64,000 nt of DNA, taken from contig JAPDQM010000010.1 in assembly GCA_034505795.1 (NCBI GenBank), positions 1-64,000 of the forward strand. The letters run 5' to 3'. A program made the position numbers and the translations under genes. Origin of the DNA: Thermofontimicrobium_A sp034505795. Its GTDB lineage: Bacteria > Zhuqueibacterota > Zhuqueibacteria > Thermofontimicrobiales > Thermofontimicrobiaceae. The stretch's first letter is position 1, and the number at the start of each line of letters is the position of its first letter. Positions 46,839 through 56,349 of this stretch are shown here, piece after piece. The notes beneath the pieces are model-generated. The model was not told the DNA's origin. It searched no databases and worked only from the letters and a program-made list of their open reading frames with translations.

Positions 46839-47399
46839 ATGGATAATTTGATCCTTCGTTATCTGAAATTCAGTAATCGCTTTGCTAAAGCCAATCGAGT
46901 GATCGACATCTGCGCCACCTTTGCTACTGCGCGCGCCGTTCTGATTTTTATGCCCAATCAGTTGGTCGCCTTTGGTTTCGCCCGAAAATTTGTCCCCCAA
47001 TTAATTAGCAGCTTTCCCCAGGCGAAAGTCAATTTTGTCCTGCGCAAAAACTTCGAAAGCCTGATGGATCACAAGGATAACTATGGCACAATATTTGTTG
47101 CTGATAACGATGTCAATTATTTCGGACTCCCGAAAAAAAACTTACGGCAGCGGGTATTGGCAACACAGCACGACATAGTTATCGATCTGAATGATGATTT
47201 TCATCTGCTCAGCACTTATCTATGTCAAAAAAGCAAAGCCGCTCTAAAAATTTGCTTGGATCATGTGAATCGAGAGCCATTCTATAATTTCTCTTTTCGT
47301 AGTCAATTGCAGCGAGAACTGGAGGAGAAATACCGCCGGCTGGTGCAATATTTAAAGGCATTTGTGGTTGCCAGGACGACCGATTCAATCTCAGCTTGA
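46839..47399 (+). CDS. Short glycosyltransferase-9-like protein, function unknown
   Basis: This cytoplasmic protein of about 186 residues reads like the N-terminal Rossmann half of heptosyltransferase-type GT9 enzymes (ARAVLIFMPNQLVAFGFARK, FPQAKVNFVLRKNF, HDIVIDLNDDFHLLSTYLCQ, then KSKAALKICLD). The second half with the nucleotide-sugar site is missing, but there is no sign of a frameshift into more coding sequence, so it may be a genuine short family rather than a fragment. ATG 46839 is chosen; the frame opens with TTG at 46827. GAGAG precedes it. The neighbouring genes give no pathway clue. Confidence 0.6.
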   Translation: MDNLILRYLKFSNRFAKANRVIDICATFATARAVLIFMPNQLVAFGFARKFVPQLISSFPQAKVNFVLRKNFESLMDHKDNYGTIFVADNDVNYFGLPKKNLRQRVLATQHDIVIDLNDDFHLLSTYLCQKSKAALKICLDHVNREPFYNFSFRSQLQRELEEKYRRLVQYLKAFVVARTTDSISA

Positions 47400-47612
47400 A
47401 TATTTCACGCTGATTAAATTCTGGCGCCATCCCGATGAACTTCCAGTCGCAGCAGTCAAGAAATTAGTTTGGCCCCCAAACATCCGATCGAAATTGCCCT
47501 GCGCTTCTTGCCGATACGTATTCCCTGCCAATGACACGACATACAATTATTTCCTATAGATTGCTCAGACAAATTTCAAAACAACATCAGCTTACGGGGA
47601 GATGGTTGCGGC

Positions 47613-48776
47613 ATGACGGAAAGTTTCGATTCATTACAAACACAACTCTTTGGCCTGCAGAAAAAATATTCTGAAATGGAAGCCCTGAACCAATCGCTCA
47701 ATGATCGCTTATTGGAACTCTACTCGCTCTATCAGGTGAGCCTAACGTTAAGCAAGACATTTGACCTGGACGAAATTTTGAAGCTCATCAAAAAGCTGTT
47801 TCAAAAAACGTTTCATGTGGATCATTTCGGACTATTTTTATTGGATGACCTTCTGGCAACCCTGCACCTGAAAGCAACTTTCGGCCGACCTGACTTTGCT
47901 GCAATGCCAACCAGCTTTCATTTTGATGAAGACATTTTTGGCAAGGCGCTGAAACTTGAAGAGATCATTTATCTCCCTGATCTTCAACAGAACGATGCCT
48001 ATCAGCTCTATCAAGGCGAACCGAAAGCTGGCGCATTTGTTGCCATCCCCTTGCTGCTTGGTAAAAATCGCCCGCTGGGAGTCTTGACTCTCCATCGGAG
48101 AAAAGTCGATTCATTCAGCAAAAATGAAATTCACTTGTTCAAAAAGATCAGTTTCGAAATCGCCAAGGTATTGGATAAGACACTGCTGTTCCAGCATACC
48201 AAAGAATTATCAATTACCGATGACCTTACTGGCCTCTACAATCGCCGCTATTTTAATCAGCGTTTTGATCGCGAAGTTCAACGGGCTAAGCGTTACAATC
48301 GGCCATTGACGGTGATGATGGTGGACATTGACTATTTTAAATACTACAATGATCTGAATGGCCATCTCCTGGGCGATGAGGTTCTCAAAAAAGTTGCTAC
48401 CGTCCTGGAGTCCAACCTCCGGAAGGCCGATATTGTCGCCCGCTATGGTGGCGAAGAGTTTGTGATCTTGCTGCCAGAAATTGATAAAATCCACGCCGAT
48501 CAAGTAGCGGAAAAACTGCGACGGACAGTCGAAGTCAAAACGTTTCCCAAGGAGCAGTACCAGCCCAATAAGAATCTGACCATTTCCCTGGGATTGGCGA
48601 CGCTGCCTACCGATTCGACCAATGCGAAAGAACTGCTCGAATTTGCGGACCAGGCTCTCTACCAAGCTAAAGCTGAGGGGAGAAATCGGGTAGTTTCTTA
48701 CCATTCATCCATGACGCAAATCAAAAAAAGCAATATTCTGCATCTGGAGCCGAAGTCGGCTGCCGCAAGCAAGTAG
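47613..48776 (+). CDS. Diguanylate cyclase with GAF domain
   Basis: This cytoplasmic cyclase makes c-di-GMP from two GTP and has 387 residues. An N-terminal coiled coil (about 5-45) is followed by a GAF domain (about 50-195; HVDHFGLFLLDDLLATLHLK, GAFVAIPLLLGKNRPLGVLT) and a GGDEF domain (about 205-365) with active-site GGEEF (residues 279-283). An RxxD inhibitory site (RKAD, residues 270-273) lies five residues before it, so feedback inhibition by c-di-GMP is expected. All catalytic positions are intact. There is no EAL domain. A short non-conserved tail closes the protein. GGGGAGATGG precedes the start at 47613. Confidence 0.95.
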   Translation: MTESFDSLQTQLFGLQKKYSEMEALNQSLNDRLLELYSLYQVSLTLSKTFDLDEILKLIKKLFQKTFHVDHFGLFLLDDLLATLHLKATFGRPDFAAMPTSFHFDEDIFGKALKLEEIIYLPDLQQNDAYQLYQGEPKAGAFVAIPLLLGKNRPLGVLTLHRRKVDSFSKNEIHLFKKISFEIAKVLDKTLLFQHTKELSITDDLTGLYNRRYFNQRFDREVQRAKRYNRPLTVMMVDIDYFKYYNDLNGHLLGDEVLKKVATVLESNLRKADIVARYGGEEFVILLPEIDKIHADQVAEKLRRTVEVKTFPKEQYQPNKNLTISLGLATLPTDSTNAKELLEFADQALYQAKAEGRNRVVSYHSSMTQIKKSNILHLEPKSAAASK

Positions 48777-49207
48777 TCGGAAGCCGTGGCCAAAATATCA
48801 GCACTTGCAGCTTCCATTGCCGTTCACTGTACAAGCGACAGGCGATAGGTGCCTTTCAAGAGCCACATGAATACCAGTAGCAGTTTTAAGGACGGGCAAC
48901 CTTCCTGTCTGAACTGGAAGCTAAACAACGGAGTTTCCCCGGCTACCGCCTCTCGCCTTACCCAATTCTGGCTTAGGTTCACTCGCAGACGCCTCCTCAC
49001 CCGAAAAGACGTATACCTGGATGACCCGCGGTTAGCGCCATATATCGTGCCTCACAGGGGAACCGATCAGTAGCTGGTTCGTTAAAACTGCAACTTTGAT
49101 ATTCGATTTAAAATACTTGAGAATTGGCCGGATGCCCTTCTGCGAATGTCCACGCATAAGGATATCATCCTGGAGAGAGAATTATTCATGTGACCAATTG
49201 TTAACTG
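48777..49207. other. Intergenic region, 431 bases, no clear feature
   Basis: The stretch between the cyclase and the M1 peptidase contains an open frame (48849-49073) with no export signal, ribosome site or family resemblance. A small hairpin CTTCC/GGAAG occurs near 48900-48920. A c-di-GMP riboswitch was considered because of the upstream cyclase, but the conserved core is absent. Confidence 0.4.
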
Positions 49208-51682
49208 ATGACTCGACCAAAGATCTCTTCCTGCTGTCAACTGCGTAGTTTGGGGCTATTGGTTTGCCTGGTGTTGGCTTTATCCTTCCAGGTGGCTTCA
49301 ATGCCGATTTATAAGGTGCAATTCGAGCGCAAATACGACACCCAACACATCAAGCTCATTCTGGATTTGGATCTGGAACAAAAGTCGCTTATCGGCGACG
49401 CCATTATTACGCTGTTGCCACAAATTGATACGCTGCGATCGTTTCAATTGCATGCTAAGAATATGGCCATCCAACAGATTACGTTGGCGGATCAGCGTCC
49501 ACTGAGCTTTGTGGCAGACTCGGAGACTGTTACTATCCATTTGGGACAGGCTGCCCAAGAAAGTGATACCATCACCATTGTGATTTCCTACTTCACTCGT
49601 CCCATGGCCGGACTCTATTTTAACCTGCCCAGCGATGAGAAACCGCAGTTGCCTTATCAGATTTATACCCACTCAGAACCGATTTCCGCCCGCTACTGGT
49701 TTCCTTGTTACGATGAACCGGATGACAAGGTCACCAGCGAAATCATTGCCACAGTACCCGATAATTTTTTCCTTCTGTCCAATGGCCGTCTGCTTAGCAC
49801 AATTCATGATCGAAAATTGAAAACCAAAACCTTTCATTGGTATCAAGACCTGCCTCACGCTACCTACCTGATGTGCTTGACAGCAGGCGAGTACGTCGAA
49901 ATACGTGACCAGGTTGGTACCACCCCATTACAATATTATGTTTACCCACAGGATTCCTTAAACGCTGCCAATTCCTTTGCTCAAACGCCCAGAATGCTAA
50001 CTCTCTTTGAAAGATTATTTGGTTATCGCTACCCCTGGGCAAAATACGCTCAAATCGTTGTTGCCGACTACCAGGCTGGCGGCATGGAACATACCAGTGC
50101 CACGACTCTAAATGACAATACGATTCATGATCGGCGAGCGCATCTGGACGCAGACAGCGATGAATTGGTGGCTCACGAATTGGCACATCAATGGTTCGGA
50201 AATCTGGTTACATGCAGGTCATGGACCCACCTCTGGTTGAATGAGGGCTTTGCGACCTATGCTGAGGTTCTCTACCAGGAATTTGGCCATGGCCTTGCTG
50301 ATGCTCAGCACGCGATCCATGATCTTCAAAAAACCTACTTCGAGCTGGTAGATCCGAAGTTTCCGCAGCCGATTGTCTATGAAGCATTTCTACATCCGGA
50401 TGATTTGTTTAACCATCTAACGTACCAGAAAGCAGCACTGGTATTGCACATGCTGCGAAATGTAATCGGCGACTCGCTTTTTTTTGCCAGCTTGAAGACC
50501 TATCTCCAGCATTATGCATTTGGCGTGGCCACAACCGCAGATTTTCAACAAGTCGTCTCTGAGGTCAGCCGACAAAATCTGGATTGGTTTTTTGATCAAT
50601 GGCTCTTCCACGGCGGACATCCCCAATTGACAGTGCATTCGCGTTGGCTTGCCGATACCAGAGAACTGTGGCTGCTTGTGCAGCAGACTCAAACCGATTC
50701 CTTGGGTCTGGTGCCACTGGTTTATCGAATGCCGGTGACAGTGGAAATTGTCACCCCAAAAGAGCGACTCCTGCATCAGGTGTGGCTTAGTTCTCGCAGC
50801 GACACCTTCAAATTCACCTGTAATGAAGCTCCATTGATGCTTCAATTTGATCCCGAAAATTATCTCCTAAAAGAGGTCAAATGCTTCAAGTCACAGGATG
50901 AATGGCTTTACCAATTGCAACATGCCTCCAATGTCGCCAGCCGACTGACTGCCATTGAACGCTTGCAAACAGCCACGTTCGATACGCTGGCCACCATTGG
51001 CGGATTGGAATCAGCCCTACTCAATGATCCCTATTGGGCAGTTCGCCAGCAGGCAGCCTATGCGCTGATCGATTTTCATCGTCCTGAAACTAAGGGGGTA
51101 CTACGCCAGGCTTGTCGTGATGCCGCGTCCAAAGTACGGTCGGCGGCCATCCTGGCGCTTAGTTATTATTATGATGCCAATTCCAATCCATTGTTTCGAG
51201 AATTAGCGCGGAATGACTCGAGCTACAATGTCGTAGCAGATGCATTATATGCCCTGGCCAATGTCCCCGATGATAGCAGCTTTGATGTGATCAAGAATTT
51301 TTTGGACCTGGATTCGCGGCAGGATATCGTTCGGACCGCGGCATTCCACTGTCTCAGTCGCATCAAAGATGAGCGCGCCATTCCACTGGTATTGCGATTT
51401 GCCATGGACCAGACCCAACCAGCCGCCACCCGCTCGAATGCGCTATCGGTGCTGCGCGAAGTTGGCGGTGGCCACGCCGACGTAGAAAGCAGCATGGTCG
51501 CGCTGCTCTCCGACCGGGATCCCTTGATTCAGAAAAAAGCCATTGACATTCTGGGGCAATTCAAAACCACGACGGCACTTCAGGCCCTCAAGCAGTTGCA
51601 GGAATTATCACTCCCCGATGATGTCCGGCGGCGCTTGCGAACCTCCATTCAAAAAATCGAACAGAGCATTGGAGCCCGCTGA
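49208..51682 (+). CDS. Exported M1-family aminopeptidase with C-terminal HEAT repeats
   Basis: This zinc metallopeptidase of family M1 has 824 residues. A signal peptide (LGLLVCLVLALSFQVASM) is followed by the N-terminal beta saddle (about 35-230) and the catalytic domain with HELAHQWFG (His323, Glu324, His327) and the third ligand Glu346 in WLNEGFATYAE. The exopeptidase motif normally GxMEN reads GGMEHTS (residues 291-297), so Asn is replaced by His. From about residue 570 the protein consists of HEAT or PBS-lyase-like repeats (LNDPYWAVRQQAAYALIDF, DSRQDIVRTAAFHCLSRI). It probably cleaves peptides in the periplasm or outside the cell. Confidence 0.93.
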   Translation: MTRPKISSCCQLRSLGLLVCLVLALSFQVASMPIYKVQFERKYDTQHIKLILDLDLEQKSLIGDAIITLLPQIDTLRSFQLHAKNMAIQQITLADQRPLSFVADSETVTIHLGQAAQESDTITIVISYFTRPMAGLYFNLPSDEKPQLPYQIYTHSEPISARYWFPCYDEPDDKVTSEIIATVPDNFFLLSNGRLLSTIHDRKLKTKTFHWYQDLPHATYLMCLTAGEYVEIRDQVGTTPLQYYVYPQDSLNAANSFAQTPRMLTLFERLFGYRYPWAKYAQIVVADYQAGGMEHTSATTLNDNTIHDRRAHLDADSDELVAHELAHQWFGNLVTCRSWTHLWLNEGFATYAEVLYQEFGHGLADAQHAIHDLQKTYFELVDPKFPQPIVYEAFLHPDDLFNHLTYQKAALVLHMLRNVIGDSLFFASLKTYLQHYAFGVATTADFQQVVSEVSRQNLDWFFDQWLFHGGHPQLTVHSRWLADTRELWLLVQQTQTDSLGLVPLVYRMPVTVEIVTPKERLLHQVWLSSRSDTFKFTCNEAPLMLQFDPENYLLKEVKCFKSQDEWLYQLQHASNVASRLTAIERLQTATFDTLATIGGLESALLNDPYWAVRQQAAYALIDFHRPETKGVLRQACRDAASKVRSAAILALSYYYDANSNPLFRELARNDSSYNVVADALYALANVPDDSSFDVIKNFLDLDSRQDIVRTAAFHCLSRIKDERAIPLVLRFAMDQTQPAATRSNALSVLREVGGGHADVESSMVALLSDRDPLIQKKAIDILGQFKTTTALQALKQLQELSLPDDVRRRLRTSIQKIEQSIGAR

Positions 51683-52046
51683 ATTGAATCGGCGAGTAGC
51701 ATCCTGCCTGGCGCAAAAACTTTCTGAACCAGCATCTCTCGATGGCATCATCTTCGTCCACTGCCCCTCGAATCGCATGATACCAATAAGGGTTAGATAA
51801 AACGTGTTTTCATCCGTCGGCTCATAGAACATTAAAAAACGAACCACATCAATGTCATAAACATCAATAATCAAAGTCAAAATTAAAGACAGAGCGTGAT
51901 TTCACATGTTGCCTTTATACTTAGTGTCTCAATGGTGCTGTTGGTCATTTCTGATGGCGCATGATTTTTATATTGCATTCTAACTAAAAATTTCATATTT
52001 TTGGAAGTTTTATTTTTTAACATCAACGCTTATCAGGTACGTCTTT
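51683..52046. other. Intergenic region upstream of lepA, 364 bases
   Basis: No gene is visible. The region is strongly AT-rich in its last 150 bases, where the lepA promoter is expected; a clear -35/-10 pair was not identified. Confidence 0.4.
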
Positions 52047-53843
52047 ATGTCAATTAATTTCATTCGAAATTTTTCAATCATTGCCCATATCGATCATGGC
52101 AAATCGACTCTGGCTGATCGTTTGCTGGAAGTGACCGGCACTTTTCGCAAAGAGGAGATGGTCGATCAAATTCTCGATAGCATGGATCTGGAACGCGAGC
52201 GCGGCATCACCATTAAAGCGCATGCGATCACCATGAACTATCATGCTCAGGACGGAAATGATTATATTTTGAATTTGATCGATACCCCAGGACACGTCGA
52301 TTTTTCGTATGAGGTGTCCCGCAGCCTGGCGGCCTGCGAAGGGGCGATTCTGGTGGTAGATGCATCACAGGGAGTGGAAGCTCAAACCATCAGCAATCTC
52401 TACTTGGCGCTGGAAAACAATCTGGAGATTATTCCCGTGATTAACAAAATCGATCTAAAAAACGCCCGGGTCGATCTGGTCAAACAGCAATTGGTTGAAA
52501 TTATGGGCGTTCGAGAAGATGAAATTCTGCTCTGCAGCGCCCGACAGGGAAGCGGCATTGTTGAAATTCTGGAAGCGGTGGTTCAGCGAATTCCGCCGCC
52601 GCAGGGTGATCCGCAGGCCCCTTTGCAAGCCCTCATTTTCGATTCCATGTTCAATAGCTATCGTGGCGCGATTGCCTACGTGCGAGTATTTCAAGGAGAA
52701 ATCACAACTGGCATGCCGATTAAATTTTTCGCGCACGATAAATCGTATGAAGTCGATGAAGTGGGAATACTGCAGTTAAAAAATATCCCCCGACCACGCC
52801 TGACCGTGGGCGAGGTCGGTTATGTCATCGCTGGTGCCAAAGAGGTGAAAGATACCAAGGTCGGCGATACCATCACCTCACTGAATAATCCCGCACCCCA
52901 GCCCTTACCAGGCTACCGCGAGGCCAAGCCAATGGTATTTAGCAGCCTCTTTCCCGCAGAAAATGAAGACTACGAAAACCTGCGGGACGCCCTCGATCGG
53001 CTGAAGCTAAATGACGCAGCTTTGATTTACGAACCAGAGGATTCCGTGGCGCTGGGATTTGGCTTTCGGTGCGGTTTTCTGGGGTTGCTGCACATGGAAA
53101 TTGTGCAGGAGCGATTGGAACGCGAGTACAATCTCAACCTGGTGACCACGCTCCCCAGCGTCGCTTTTCGGGTGCATAAAACCAATGGCGAAGTCGTGAT
53201 GGTCGACAATCCGGTCAAATTGCCGCCAGCCGGCAACATCGCTTTTATCGAAGAACCGTATGTGAAAGCCAGTATTTTGACACCGATTGAATTTATCGGC
53301 AATATCATGAAGATTGCACAAGAACGCAGGGGAATCTATAAAAATACCGACTATATCGATCCTACTCGCGCCGATTTGCATTATGAATTCCCGCTGGCGG
53401 AAATCATTTACGATTTTTATGACCGATTGAAATCCGTTAGCAAAGGCTATGCTTCTTTCGATTATGAATTTTCCGATTACCAGCAGGGGGATTTAATCAA
53501 ACTGGACATTCTGATCAATAAAGAGATCGTTGATGCCCTTTCGGTAATCGTTCACAAAAGCAAAGGGTACGAATGGGGCCGCAAAATATGCCAGAAACTC
53601 AAAGAGCTGATTCCCCGGCAATTGTTTGAGGTCGTTATTCAATCAGCGATCGGCAGCAAAATCATCGCCCGCGAAACCATCCGCCCGATTCGGAAAAACG
53701 TCACTGCCAAATGCTATGGCGGCGATATCACCCGGAAACGCAAGCTCCTGGAGAAACAGAAAGAGGGCAAAAAGCGGATGAAGCAACTGGGAAAAGTTGA
53801 AGTCCCTCAAGAGGCGTTTTTGGCTGTTTTAAAAGTGGATTAA
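52047..53843 (+). CDS. lepA: Elongation factor 4 (LepA), ribosomal back-translocase
   Basis: This translational GTPase of 598 residues has the normal length. It has the G domain with AHIDHGKST, the switch region ERERGITIKA, DTPGHVDF and NKIDL, then domains II, III and V, and the LepA-specific C-terminal domain (about 490-598; RKNVTAKCYGGDITRKRKLL). LepA acts on stalled or mis-translocated ribosomes and in initiation. It opens a plus-strand run with an ABC exporter, signal peptidase I and hemW; lepA-lepB and lepA-hemW neighbourhoods are well known. Confidence 0.97.
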   Translation: MSINFIRNFSIIAHIDHGKSTLADRLLEVTGTFRKEEMVDQILDSMDLERERGITIKAHAITMNYHAQDGNDYILNLIDTPGHVDFSYEVSRSLAACEGAILVVDASQGVEAQTISNLYLALENNLEIIPVINKIDLKNARVDLVKQQLVEIMGVREDEILLCSARQGSGIVEILEAVVQRIPPPQGDPQAPLQALIFDSMFNSYRGAIAYVRVFQGEITTGMPIKFFAHDKSYEVDEVGILQLKNIPRPRLTVGEVGYVIAGAKEVKDTKVGDTITSLNNPAPQPLPGYREAKPMVFSSLFPAENEDYENLRDALDRLKLNDAALIYEPEDSVALGFGFRCGFLGLLHMEIVQERLEREYNLNLVTTLPSVAFRVHKTNGEVVMVDNPVKLPPAGNIAFIEEPYVKASILTPIEFIGNIMKIAQERRGIYKNTDYIDPTRADLHYEFPLAEIIYDFYDRLKSVSKGYASFDYEFSDYQQGDLIKLDILINKEIVDALSVIVHKSKGYEWGRKICQKLKELIPRQLFEVVIQSAIGSKIIARETIRPIRKNVTAKCYGGDITRKRKLLEKQKEGKKRMKQLGKVEVPQEAFLAVLKVD

Positions 53844-53861
53844 TCTGGCGGAGTGATAAAA

Positions 53862-54620
53862 TTGATCGAAGCAATTCATCTGACGAAAGTATACGACCAT
53901 CAATTGGCGGTTCAGGATCTCAATCTGCAAATTGCTAATGAATTATTCGTTTTTTTGGGACCAAACGGCGCCGGCAAAACAACCACCATCAAGATGATGA
54001 CCGGCTTGCTGCAACCTACTTCCGGCAGTGTTCGCATTGGAGGGTATGATCTGGCCACTCAGCCAGTGGAAGCCAAAAAAATGTTCGGGCTGGTGCCGGA
54101 CACGCCAGTTCTTTATGACAAACTCACGCTGATCGAATTTTTGCAATTTGTCGCTCGCATGTATGAAATGGATGCCAGCAGTTTCAAGCGCCGCTTCTCC
54201 CAGCTTGTCGAGCTATTCGACCTGCAAAATAAAGTGAACGACCTTATCCAGACTTTCTCCCACGGTATGAAGCAGAAATGCGTACTGGCCGCGGCCCTGA
54301 TACACGACCCCCGCGTACTATTTCTGGATGAGCCTACCGTCGGCCTTGATCCCAAAAGTGCGCGCCATCTGAAGGATTTGTTGCGAGGGTTGGTCAAACA
54401 GGGGACGACTGTTTTTATGTCGACCCATATTCTGGAGATTGCTGAGGCCATGTGCGACCGGGTAGGGATTATCGATCACGGCCAATTGATCGCCTGCGGC
54501 ACCATGGACGAGCTACGACGCCAATCGAGTGATCGGGATCAAAGCCTGGAAGAAATATTCCTCGAATTGACTGGCGGCAGCGAATATGACGAGGTCCTCA
54601 AATATCTGGAGGACAAATGA
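53862..54620 (+). CDS. ABC transporter ATP-binding protein
   Basis: This cytoplasmic ATPase of an ABC-2-type exporter has about 252 residues. It shows Walker A GPNGAGKTTTIKM, the Q-loop region, signature SHGMKQK (in place of LSGGQ), Walker B ALIHDPRVLFLDEPTVGLD and the H-loop STHILEIAE. The TTG at 53862 is a better start than the GTG at 53853, because GGAG lies 8 bases before it and the product begins with the usual (M)IEAIHLTKVYD. It overlaps the permease gene by four bases (ATGA), so they are coupled. It is placed directly after lepA. Confidence 0.92.
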   Translation: MIEAIHLTKVYDHQLAVQDLNLQIANELFVFLGPNGAGKTTTIKMMTGLLQPTSGSVRIGGYDLATQPVEAKKMFGLVPDTPVLYDKLTLIEFLQFVARMYEMDASSFKRRFSQLVELFDLQNKVNDLIQTFSHGMKQKCVLAAALIHDPRVLFLDEPTVGLDPKSARHLKDLLRGLVKQGTTVFMSTHILEIAEAMCDRVGIIDHGQLIACGTMDELRRQSSDRDQSLEEIFLELTGGSEYDEVLKYLEDK

Positions 54621-56293
54621 GACCTGCTGGCTCGAAATTGATGCTGCTGCTGAAGGTCAAAATGTTGATGTGGTGGAATAGTTTTTACCGAGAACCATCA
54701 CGAAAGCGCGGACGAAAGCTATTGAGCCTGGCCGGCGCGGCCGTGCTTTTTGTCGTCATCTATCAGTGGCTGACCGAGGTCTTTCTCATTATGGCGCAGC
54801 AATCTGGTGGCGATCTATTGATGAATAGCTCAATGATCATGATCTTTGGGGGATTTTTCATTTTTCTGCTGGCCAGTGGCATCACGATTTCGCTCCACTA
54901 TCTTTTTATTGCCAGTGATCTGCCATTGTTGATCACATCGCCACTATCCAGCGATACTATTTTCACTTTCAAACTGCTGGAAGCGATCATCGCCAATTCA
55001 ACCTTTTTCTTATTCATGGGATTACCCACCTGCATTGTCTTTGGCTATGTGAATCGCTCACCGTGGTATTATTATCCCCTGATGGGTATCGATGTGCTGC
55101 TGTTCCTTTCCATTCCGGTAGCCATCTCTTTTTTGGGCGCACTCATCCTGGTTCGCTTGTTGCCCGCCTCGCGTGCGAAAGAACTGTCGATCATCCTACT
55201 GGCCGTAATTACGCTGGCCATCTGGCTAACGATGCAGTTGATCCGCGGCTCTATATTTGATCAACAGTCGCCAGATTTTCAGCCGGCCCTGATTGAGTCG
55301 ATGCAGCGACTGTCCAAGAATTCCATGCTTCAATTGCTTCCAGGCACCTGGGCCGCACAAATTCTTGCCGGTATCGCCACCAATCGGCTCCAGGCACTCT
55401 GGGGTTTTCTACCATTGGTCACGCTCAATGCAGGGCTCTATTGGTTATGCCTTAAACTTAGCCGACGCACTTTCCAGATGGGATCCTTAGCCGGGGGACG
55501 AAAGACCTCGATGGAGATGAAAGGCCAGCCAGTCAAACAAGCAGCGTTGCGTTCATTTTCCATCGGATTCACTCTTGCCAATCCAATCGGCGCTATTTGT
55601 GCCCGTGATTTCAAATTATTCCGCCGAGACACTCGACAGCTTGTAAATATCCTGCTTCTGGTGGTGATGATGGTGCTGCTGCCTATCGTTCAGCCCGGCC
55701 AGGAACTTGAGTCCGAATTTGCCGTTTATTACCCCTATTTAATTACATTGCTTTTTTCGGCGCTGGTGAGCGGACAGATGGCCTCGCGCCTCATCCCGCT
55801 GGAAGCCCGAACGTTCTGGATCACCCGGCTTTTGCCCCAGTCGTCGCTACGTGTGGTCCTGGGAAAATTTTTGCTCGCTTGTGGGACGAGCACTGCTCTG
55901 TCATGGTTGGCGGTGCTAATTGTCGGTCTTTACTTTCACCATCCATTGCAGATCGTCGGAATGTCAGCGCTGGTCGCATTAGTGCTTACCACAACGATGT
56001 CTGCTGTGGGCCTATATGTCGGTGCACAATGGCCGCGCTTCGATTGGGATCATCCGAAGCGTATGCTGACCTATGCCGGCAGCCTGATGCTTTCCCTGGC
56101 GACATTTTTGGTGATAGCCTTAATGGGCATCGCTGCAGCAATCGTCTTTTTTGTGGGACAGGCATGGCAAATCCCATTGCCGCTAATTGTGATGATGGCC
56201 ATCGGCCTGAACGCTATTGTATCCGCCATCATCATTGTGACCGCGTGCATTCGCAGCGCCAAAAAAATTGATCGGATTCAATGGGAATACTAA
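54617..56293 (+). CDS. ABC exporter permease (ABC-2 type)
   Basis: This integral membrane protein of 558 residues is the partner of the preceding ATPase. It has about 12 hydrophobic segments, including GGFFIFLLASGITISLHYLF, LSIPVAISFLGALILVRLL, LPIVQPGQELESEFAVYYPY and MLSLATFLVIALMGIAAAIV. A pair of intracellular segments carries LDLPL-like SDLPLLITSPLSSD, typical of putative ABC exporter permeases with two internal repeats. The start overlaps the ATPase stop. The substrate is unknown; lipids, antibiotics or peptides are family possibilities. Confidence 0.88.
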   Translation: MRPAGSKLMLLLKVKMLMWWNSFYREPSRKRGRKLLSLAGAAVLFVVIYQWLTEVFLIMAQQSGGDLLMNSSMIMIFGGFFIFLLASGITISLHYLFIASDLPLLITSPLSSDTIFTFKLLEAIIANSTFFLFMGLPTCIVFGYVNRSPWYYYPLMGIDVLLFLSIPVAISFLGALILVRLLPASRAKELSIILLAVITLAIWLTMQLIRGSIFDQQSPDFQPALIESMQRLSKNSMLQLLPGTWAAQILAGIATNRLQALWGFLPLVTLNAGLYWLCLKLSRRTFQMGSLAGGRKTSMEMKGQPVKQAALRSFSIGFTLANPIGAICARDFKLFRRDTRQLVNILLLVVMMVLLPIVQPGQELESEFAVYYPYLITLLFSALVSGQMASRLIPLEARTFWITRLLPQSSLRVVLGKFLLACGTSTALSWLAVLIVGLYFHHPLQIVGMSALVALVLTTTMSAVGLYVGAQWPRFDWDHPKRMLTYAGSLMLSLATFLVIALMGIAAAIVFFVGQAWQIPLPLIVMMAIGLNAIVSAIIIVTACIRSAKKIDRIQWEY

Positions 56294-56349
56294 ACTTTTT
56301 TGATGAAAGCAGAGTTATAAGATAGAAGCTGATATAAACGGAGTCGGTT

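Noticed and set aside
48849..49073. Open frame in the intergenic stretch and possible c-di-GMP riboswitch
   Set aside because: No ribosome site, export signal or family match; the conserved riboswitch core (GGGCAAACC with GACGCAAAGCC) is missing.
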